This document shows, one piece after another, positions 34,145 to 39,135 of a stretch of 39,135 nucleotides of DNA (position 1 is its first letter; each line of letters starts with the position of its first letter). This DNA is from an uncultured Clostridia bacterium (GTDB lineage: Bacteria; Bacillota; Clostridia; TANB77; CAG-508). Where the stretch lies: contig CATLGL010000001.1 in the NCBI GenBank assembly GCA_949935895.1, positions 1-39,135 of the forward strand, written 5' to 3'. The notes under the pieces are model-generated. The model did no database searches. It saw only the letters and a list, made by a program, of their open reading frames with translations, and was not told the origin of the DNA. Position numbers and translations under genes: made by a program.

Positions 34145-35444
34145 TTAGGCATATGCTTGTCTTTTTCGAAATGCTAATAAATTAGTAATTTCTGTTTCTG
34201 TGTTTCTTGCTCTTTTAGTTTTTCTTGCTTTTTCTTGTTCGATTTGACGAGCCTGTTTTTGTGCCATTGTTTGGCAAATTGCTTTTTGATATGTAAAGTG
34301 GGTATCTTGGGCAATTTTTGCCCAGTTATACTCGTTTTTAACCATATTTTTAGCTTTTTTTACGACCTCGGTTGATAGTTGAGGATTATATAATATTGAT
34401 AAAATGGAGTCTGCAATTGAATTTGCATTTCCTGCATATGCCTTCATTCCATTTTCTCCATGTTGTATAATTTCATTTAGCCCTCCAATATCAGATACCA
34501 CTACGGGTGTTCCTGCAAGCATTGCCTCTAGTGCAACTATCCCAAATGGCTCATATGTACTTGGAAACACTGATACATCAGCACATTTATACATTTTGCA
34601 AACCTGCTTTGCATCCATGTAACCTGTAAAATATACTTTATTTCCTATTCCCATTGCATTTACTTGTGCTTTTAGTTCATCTATCATACCGCCCTTTACC
34701 TGCAATTACCAATTTAGCATCATGATATCCTGCTAATATTTTTGGCATAGCAGATATCAGGTGTTGTACTCCTTTTTCATAAACAAGTCTTCCCATAAAT
34801 AGGATAATTTTTTCATTATCTAGTGCATATTGTCTTCTAAAATCATAATCTCTCTCAATTCCACTAAACATATTGATATTAATTCCATTTGGTACTACAT
34901 TTATTTTCTCAAATGGTAGCCCAAATAAAGATTGTAATTCTCGTTTCATATAATTACTATTAACAATTACTTCTGTTGATTCATAGGTAAGCATCCATTC
35001 TGTATCATTGATATAGCGTTGTGTTTCATCATGAATTCCAGAATTTCTCCCACTTTCTGTTGCATGGATAGTCGCTACAATTGGTATGTCATACGAATTT
35101 TTTAATGTTTTTGCAGCATATGCTACTAACCAATCATGAGCATGTATTACATCGAATTTTCCTTCTTTTGCCATAATCTCATTTGCTTTTGCTACCATAT
35201 TAAAATTCATTTGCATAATCCAATCAATAAAATTGTTAGGATTAATCATATAGTTGTCAACTCGGTATACTTTAACTCCTTTGTCTTCTTCAAAATATAG
35301 TGCATTTTCTTCTCGATATGTAACAACTGTTACTTCATGTCCATCTTTTATTAGTCTTTTTGATAAATCATTTACTACTCTTGCAATTCCCCCTACAATT
35401 CTTGGTGGATATTCCCATGTTAGCATTAAAATTTTCATTGGCAT
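34145..35444 (-). CDS. Glycogen-synthase-like glycosyltransferase (GT4 type) with one CGGT recoding site
   Basis: The 432-residue, two-domain GT-B enzyme begins ILMLTWEYPPRIVGGIARVV (sugar-nucleotide loop), with HAHDWLVAYAAKTLK in the first domain. In the second domain it has ILFMGRLVYEKGVQHLI, KLVIAGKG, then FPSTYEPFGIVALEAMLAGT (the E-x7-E motif) and VVVSDIGGLNEI. Conventionally it stops at CGG TAT GAT AGA TGA. Reading CGGT (34691-34688) as Gly gives AGKG-Gly-MIDELKAQV and the whole acceptor of the nucleotide sugar. It faces the divergent DUF4912 and GH57 genes, so glucan (glycogen) synthesis is likely. The C-terminal tail is basic (QARQIEQEKARKTKRARNTE). Confidence 0.9.
34688..34691 (-). 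other. CGGT four-base codon, glycosyltransferase residue 252
   Basis: The context is AAA GGG CGGT ATG ATA. The zero frame stops four codons on. The +1 frame enters the nucleotide-sugar binding domain. Confidence 0.9.
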
Positions 35445-35460
35445 TTGCGCCCCTTCCTAA

Positions 35461-35688
35461 CAATTTTCTTTTGTTACTTTTCATGGTTGATTTTATACAA
35501 TTTTTTTACAAATGTAAATATATTTTTACAAAATATGTTCATTTTTTGCAAAATGTAATATTTTTGTAATATTTCTTTTTTAATTTTTACGATTTTTTTA
35601 TATTTATTCGACATTTTACTTGAATTTATTTTTCTTTTAGTATAGTATAATAGAAGAAATTTTTATTTTACTAAGGAGGAATTGTTAG
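35461..35688. other. Divergent intergenic region
   Basis: This 228-base, extremely AT-rich gap lies between the diverging glycosyltransferase and DUF4912 genes and should hold both promoters. TATAAT occurs at 35646-35651 ahead of the DUF4912 gene, but its -35 is poorly spaced. I see no other structure. Confidence 0.4.
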
Positions 35689-36588
35689 ATGCCAAGAACT
35701 ACAAAAGATGAAGCAAAGTTAACTGCCAAAAAGGAAAATGTAAAAACAAAAAGTGATGCTAATACAAAAAAGACTTCAACAACTACAGCAAAAAAAAGTA
35801 CTACTTCCAAAAAAACTTCATCAACTACAGCAAAAAAAAGTACTACTTCTAAAAAGACTTCATCAACTACTGCTAAAAAAGGCAATACTTCTAAAAAAAC
35901 GTCATCTTCTGTTTCGATAAAAAAGGCTACTCAAGTTAAGGATGCTTCTAGCAAAAAACCAAGAACAACTCGTAATAAAAGTCAAAAAATGCTAGATTTC
36001 TCAGAATATTATGACTTACCTTATCGATATAATGAAACAACAATTAAAGTATTAGCTCAAACCCCACAAATGCTATTTGTATATTGGGATATTTCTGATA
36101 CTGATCGATTACTTTTAATGAACCAATATGGAGATGAATTTTTTACTAAAACTAGACCTGTTTTAATCATTCATAATGAAACCATGAATTATTCTTTTGA
36201 AATTGAAATTAACGATTTTGCTAATAGTTGGTATATACATGTACAAGATCCAAATTGCAAATATAGTATTGAACTTGGCAGATATCCAAATCTATACCAA
36301 AATGATATAAATAAAGAATATATATTTATTACTTCTTCTAATCCTATGAATGCACCAAATGATCATATTTTATTTGAGAAATTTGATTCAAATGTTGCTT
36401 ACCGAAATATAAAAACAGGAAATACAATAATGAAAGATTTCTCTCATATAACTAATTTAAATCATATGCAAGAAATTTATCAAATTTATGATTTCTATAA
36501 ACAAATTTATCAAAATGAATTGTTTGACGAAATAGTAGATGGTAATTTATCAAATCCCTCTTCTCTTTCTTCTTCACAATTTAAATAA
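35689..36588 (+). CDS. DUF4912 protein with Lys/Ser/Thr repeat tail
   Basis: The 299-residue protein starts with a basic, low-complexity tail (1-100) that includes three 14-residue repeats (K-T-S-x-T-T-A-K-K-x-x-T-S-K). The DUF4912 domain follows (about 103-235: YYDLPYRYNETTIKVLAQTP, MLFVYWDISDTDRLLLMNQY, WYIHVQDPNCKYSIELG). DUF4912 proteins lie beside GH57/DUF1957 and glycogen synthase in Clostridia and Cyanobacteria, and the domain may bind glucan. The basic tail could bind nucleic acid or acidic polymer. AAGGAGG start. Confidence 0.88.
   Translation: MPRTTKDEAKLTAKKENVKTKSDANTKKTSTTTAKKSTTSKKTSSTTAKKSTTSKKTSSTTAKKGNTSKKTSSSVSIKKATQVKDASSKKPRTTRNKSQKMLDFSEYYDLPYRYNETTIKVLAQTPQMLFVYWDISDTDRLLLMNQYGDEFFTKTRPVLIIHNETMNYSFEIEINDFANSWYIHVQDPNCKYSIELGRYPNLYQNDINKEYIFITSSNPMNAPNDHILFEKFDSNVAYRNIKTGNTIMKDFSHITNLNHMQEIYQIYDFYKQIYQNELFDEIVDGNLSNPSSLSSSQFK
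35770..35895 (+). repeat. Three tandem 42-bp coding repeats
   Basis: Three in-frame copies (35770, 35812, 35854) encode the 14-residue Lys/Ser/Thr unit. The first two are nearly identical in DNA and the third has diverged. Such repeats can change in number by slippage. Confidence 0.85.
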
Positions 36589-36602
36589 ACAAATTATGAT
36601 GT

Positions 36603-36624
36603 AGGCAGATTTTAAAATCTGCCT
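36603..36624 (+). terminator. Palindrome between the DUF4912 and GH57 genes
   Basis: AGGCAGATTTT and its complement form a perfect 22-base palindrome 14 bases after the stop, followed by CTATCAAATTAC. It is a possible terminator or attenuating hairpin, with the GH57 ribosome site just after it. Confidence 0.6.
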
Positions 36625-36649
36625 CTATCAAATTACAAAGGAGAAATGT

Positions 36650-38243
36650 ATGAACCAACAAGAAAAAGGATATGTAAGTTTTGTATTACATGCACACTTA
36701 CCATTTATTCATCACCCAGAAAGCGAAAACTATCTAGAAGAGGAATGGCTATTTGAAGCTATTTGTGAAACCTATCTTCCTTTACTAACTAATTTTAAAA
36801 AATTAGTATCAGAAGGAGTTGATTTTCGAATTACGATGTCTATGACACCTCCTCTTCTTAATATGTTAGACAATAAATTATTGCAAAAAAGATATATTAA
36901 ATATTTACAAAAACACATTGAACTTGCAAAAAAAGAGCTTGTACGTACTTCTAACGATAAACGTTTAAATATGTTAGCACATTACTATTTTAATCGTTAT
37001 TCTAATGATTTATATCTATTTAAAGAAATCTATCAATGTAATTTAATTGATGGGTTTAAGTATTTTCAAGATATTGGTGTATTGGAAATTATTACATGTG
37101 GCGCAACACATGGCTATTTCCCAATTCTTTATATCAATGAAAATACAATAAGAGCACAAATTGGTATTGGTGTACAAACATATGAAAAATATTTTGGAAG
37201 AAAACCAAAGGGTATTTGGCTTCCAGAGTGTCGGCTATATTCCAGAAGCAGATAAGTATTTAAAAGAATTCGGCATTGAATATATTATTACAGAATCTCA
37301 TGGTATTTTATATGCTGACCCAACTCCTGTTTATGGTACTTATGCCCCTATTGTTTCTCCCAATGGTGTTGTTGCTTTTGGACGTGATATTGAATCTTCT
37401 CGCCAGGTATGGAGTTCTATTAACGGCTATCCTGGAGATGTAAATTATCGTGAATTTTACCGTGACATTGGTTATGATGCTGATTATGATTATATTAAAC
37501 CCTATCTTACTTATGATGGTGTTCGCGTTCCTACTGGCATCAAATATTATCGTATCACTGGTAATACTGGGGAAAAAGATTATTATAATCCTACTTGGGC
37601 TATGGATACAGTTTACAAACAAGCTGGACATTTTTTTGATTGTAGACAAGCTCAAATTAACCACCTTGCCTCTCACATGGATACTCCCCCTATTATTTTA
37701 TGTCCTTATGATGCTGAACTTTATGGACATTGGTGGTATGAAGGTCCATCTTGGTTATATGTATTATTTAAAAAGATTTATTATGATCAATGTGATTTTA
37801 AACTAATTACCCCAAGTGAATACATAGAGCGTTATCCTAATATACAAATTTCTACTCCTTGTCGTTCTAGTTGGGGAGCAAATGGATATAGTGGCGTATG
37901 GTTAAATCAAACAAATGACTATGTTCATAGGCATCTACATGTTGCTGGTAATAGAATGGTAGAGCTTGCCCATTTATACCCAAATGAAAAAAAGCACATT
38001 AAAAGGCTTGCTTTAAATCAATGTGCAAGAGAGTTATTACTTGCTCAAAGCAGTGATTGGTTATTTATTATTACTAATGGAACTATGGTCGATTATGCTA
38101 AAAAACGTATTAAAGATCATATTGGAAGATTTACAAAATTATATGAACAAATTAAATCTGATTCGATTGATGAAGATTTCTTGAAAAATATATCAAAAAA
38201 AGATTGCATTTTTCCAGAGCTTGATTATATGATTTATTATTAA
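36650..38243 (+). CDS. GH57/DUF1957 family enzyme (alpha-glucan branching type) with one CGGC recoding site
   Basis: The 530-residue enzyme starts GYVSFVLHAHLPFIHHPES, the GH57 H-x-H motif. The catalytic Glu motif is GIWLPEC followed by the CGGC codon (37232-37235) and YIPEADKYLKEFGIEYI; the family has W-L-P-E-C-G-Y, so Gly is exactly right. Later come PYDAELYGHWWYEGPSWLYV (catalytic Asp) and SSWGANGYSGVWLNQ, and a DUF1957 helical end. Conventionally it stops eight codons after the site, just past the nucleophile. It is the only plus-strand gene with the shift, proving that the signal follows the coding strand. Likely role: introduces alpha-1,6 branches in glycogen made by the 34145 enzyme. 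Confidence 0.95.
37232..37235 (+). other. CGGC four-base codon, GH57 residue 195
   Basis: The context is GAG TGT CGGC TAT ATT, directly after the catalytic Glu. The only CGGC case. Confidence 0.92.
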
Positions 38244-38245
38244 AT

Positions 38246-38270
38246 GAGATACTATAAGTATCTCGTTTTA
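38246..38270. terminator. Terminator between converging genes
   Basis: GAGATAC-N5-GTATCTC is followed by GTTTTAAT. It serves the GH57 gene. Confidence 0.75.
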
Positions 38271-38378
38271 ATAATAAAATGAACTCTATTTTTTGCCTCC
38301 AAATGCATTGTAATATTAGAACTAGCTTTTCTAGTTGTCCTTCTTCATAAGTTATAACATTGTATCTTTTATCATAAT

Positions 38379-38918
38379 CTATTCTTTTTTCACATATTCC
38401 AATAATTTTTTTCTCTGCCTTTCTATTGCCCATATATATGCTACAAATATTCCAACTTGTTGAAATGTTATACTAACATTCATTTTTTGAATTGCCTGTT
38501 CTATTACTCCTTCTTTAAAATTATATATAGGTTCTTTGTTATTTTTATTATTTCGTAATGTTTCTAATATTGCTATTTCTAATTTTGTTTCATTAATAGC
38601 ACGTTTCATATTTGATACATATGCAATTGTTCCAATCACATATATTACTAATGTAGCTAAAATAATACATTTCATAATACTATCAAATTGGCTAATACTA
38701 ATTCTAGTTTGTAATGTCTTTTCTATACTTATTTTCCATGATATAAACATCATAATTCCATGTATAATAATCATGATAGTAGCAATCAAAACTATATTCG
38801 ATACTCTTTTTAGTATGATACTAAATATAATTGTTATTAGAAACCCTGCACCAATCATACATAATATAAATTTTTTTAATAGCTTTTCTATGATTTCTTT
38901 ATTTTCATTATCTTGCAT
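38379..38918 (-). CDS. Membrane protein of unknown function (179 aa)
   Basis: Three clear membrane helices (about 18-37, 42-61, 83-105) and a weaker fourth (about 152-165) surround a polar, coiled-coil-like stretch (RAINETKLEIAILETLRNNK). The end is basic (RQRKKLLEYVKKE). The start has a GAGGAG site. No family recognised. The bases from 38919 to the right edge (217) show no gene or RNA that I can support. Confidence 0.65.
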   Translation of the reverse strand: MQDNENKEIIEKLLKKFILCMIGAGFLITIIFSIILKRVSNIVLIATIMIIIHGIMMFISWKISIEKTLQTRISISQFDSIMKCIILATLVIYVIGTIAYVSNMKRAINETKLEIAILETLRNNKNNKEPIYNFKEGVIEQAIQKMNVSITFQQVGIFVAYIWAIERQRKKLLEYVKKE

Positions 38919-39135
38919 TTAATTTTTCTCCTCTTCTTTTGTTTCTATTATTGTATAGTATATTTGTGTCAATTTCAATCACTAATTACAATTATTATTA
39001 AACTCTAGTGTAGGTTTGTCAAACATATGTCACACTCTCTTAGAAGTATCTATATTTGAAATACCTAATATGTGTAATCTGCTCCTCTCAACTTCGTTGC
39101 TGTCCTTAAGAAAATTGATAAAATGTTCCATTTTA

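Noticed and set aside
35685..35885. Minus-strand ORF opposite the Lys/Ser/Thr repeats
   Set aside because: It is the antisense of the tandem coding repeat, with no ribosome site and a repeat-derived Val/Phe composition.
38152..38433. Minus-strand ORF of 93 codons overlapping the end of the GH57 gene
   Set aside because: It runs through a terminator and the GH57 coding end, has no ribosome site, and begins inside another gene. A shadow.

Overview
The window is AT-rich DNA from a low-GC anaerobic Firmicute, most likely an uncultured, gut-type member of the Clostridia. The evidence is the hrcA-grpE-dnaK-dnaJ order, strong AAGGAGG ribosome sites, consensus TTGACA-N17-TATAAT promoters, a GGGtGRT/Fe-S scaffold operon, and a starch/glycogen cluster with GH57 (DUF1957) and DUF4912 proteins. 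Stops are mostly TAA, and nearly everything is on the minus strand.

The main result is a probable four-base codon. Ten loci that look frameshifted (CaCA antiporter, a DUF-like membrane-anchored protein, a sigma factor, triosephosphate isomerase, uracil permease, an unknown protein, RNase R, a glycogen-synthase-like glycosyltransferase, the GH57 enzyme and a recombinase relic) contain 12 breaks. Every break has the same form: the reading frame meets an in-frame CGG, and the family's frame resumes exactly +1, as if CGGN were one codon read as Gly (GGN with one extra C in front). No other in-frame CGG occurs in the genes that look native. About two dozen CGG trinucleotides that straddle codons do no harm. 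The only two in-frame CGGs read as ordinary Arg lie in two orphan genes (7070-7732 and 26770-27120) that look less AT-rich than their neighbours. At 30041-30114 there is a second tRNA-Gly whose anticodon loop is CTTCCGA instead of the usual CTTCCAA. Its bases 34-37, UCCG, are the exact complement of CGGA. It sits next to a normal tRNA-Gly(UCC) and has its own promoter and terminator. I infer that this lineage decodes CGGN as glycine with a dedicated frameshifting tRNA.

Layout. 1-896: secreted GH25 lysozyme with LysM, running off the left edge. 971-1928: cation/calcium exchanger. 2079-4248: PadR-regulated envelope operon (padR, pspC, DUF1700, DUF4097). 4459-6421: sigma factor fused to a membrane domain, followed by a membrane-anchored protein. 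6436-6969: YjjX-type NTPase. 7070-7732: probably acquired wall-hydrolase-like gene. 7963-9822: GGGtGRT, small ORF, Fe-S scaffold. 9930-16155: YezG-like gene, then gpmI, tpiA, Nudix, pgk, gap (lower glycolysis). 16551-16787: plus-strand orphan. 16880-21785: heat-shock operon with two CIRCE-like elements. 21859-24274: small membrane proteins and uracil salvage (upp, uraA).

24375-30037 is an accessory segment: an unknown protein, a decayed kinase, orphan genes, a HAD phosphatase, two pieces of a serine recombinase in swapped order, an IS30 relic and a 93-bp direct repeat. It abuts the two tRNA-Gly genes (30041-30286). 30349-34104: flavin reductase, rnr, secG, ylbF. 34145-38243: glucan synthesis (GT4 synthase, divergent DUF4912 and GH57). 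38379-38918: membrane protein. 38919-39135: nothing recognised.
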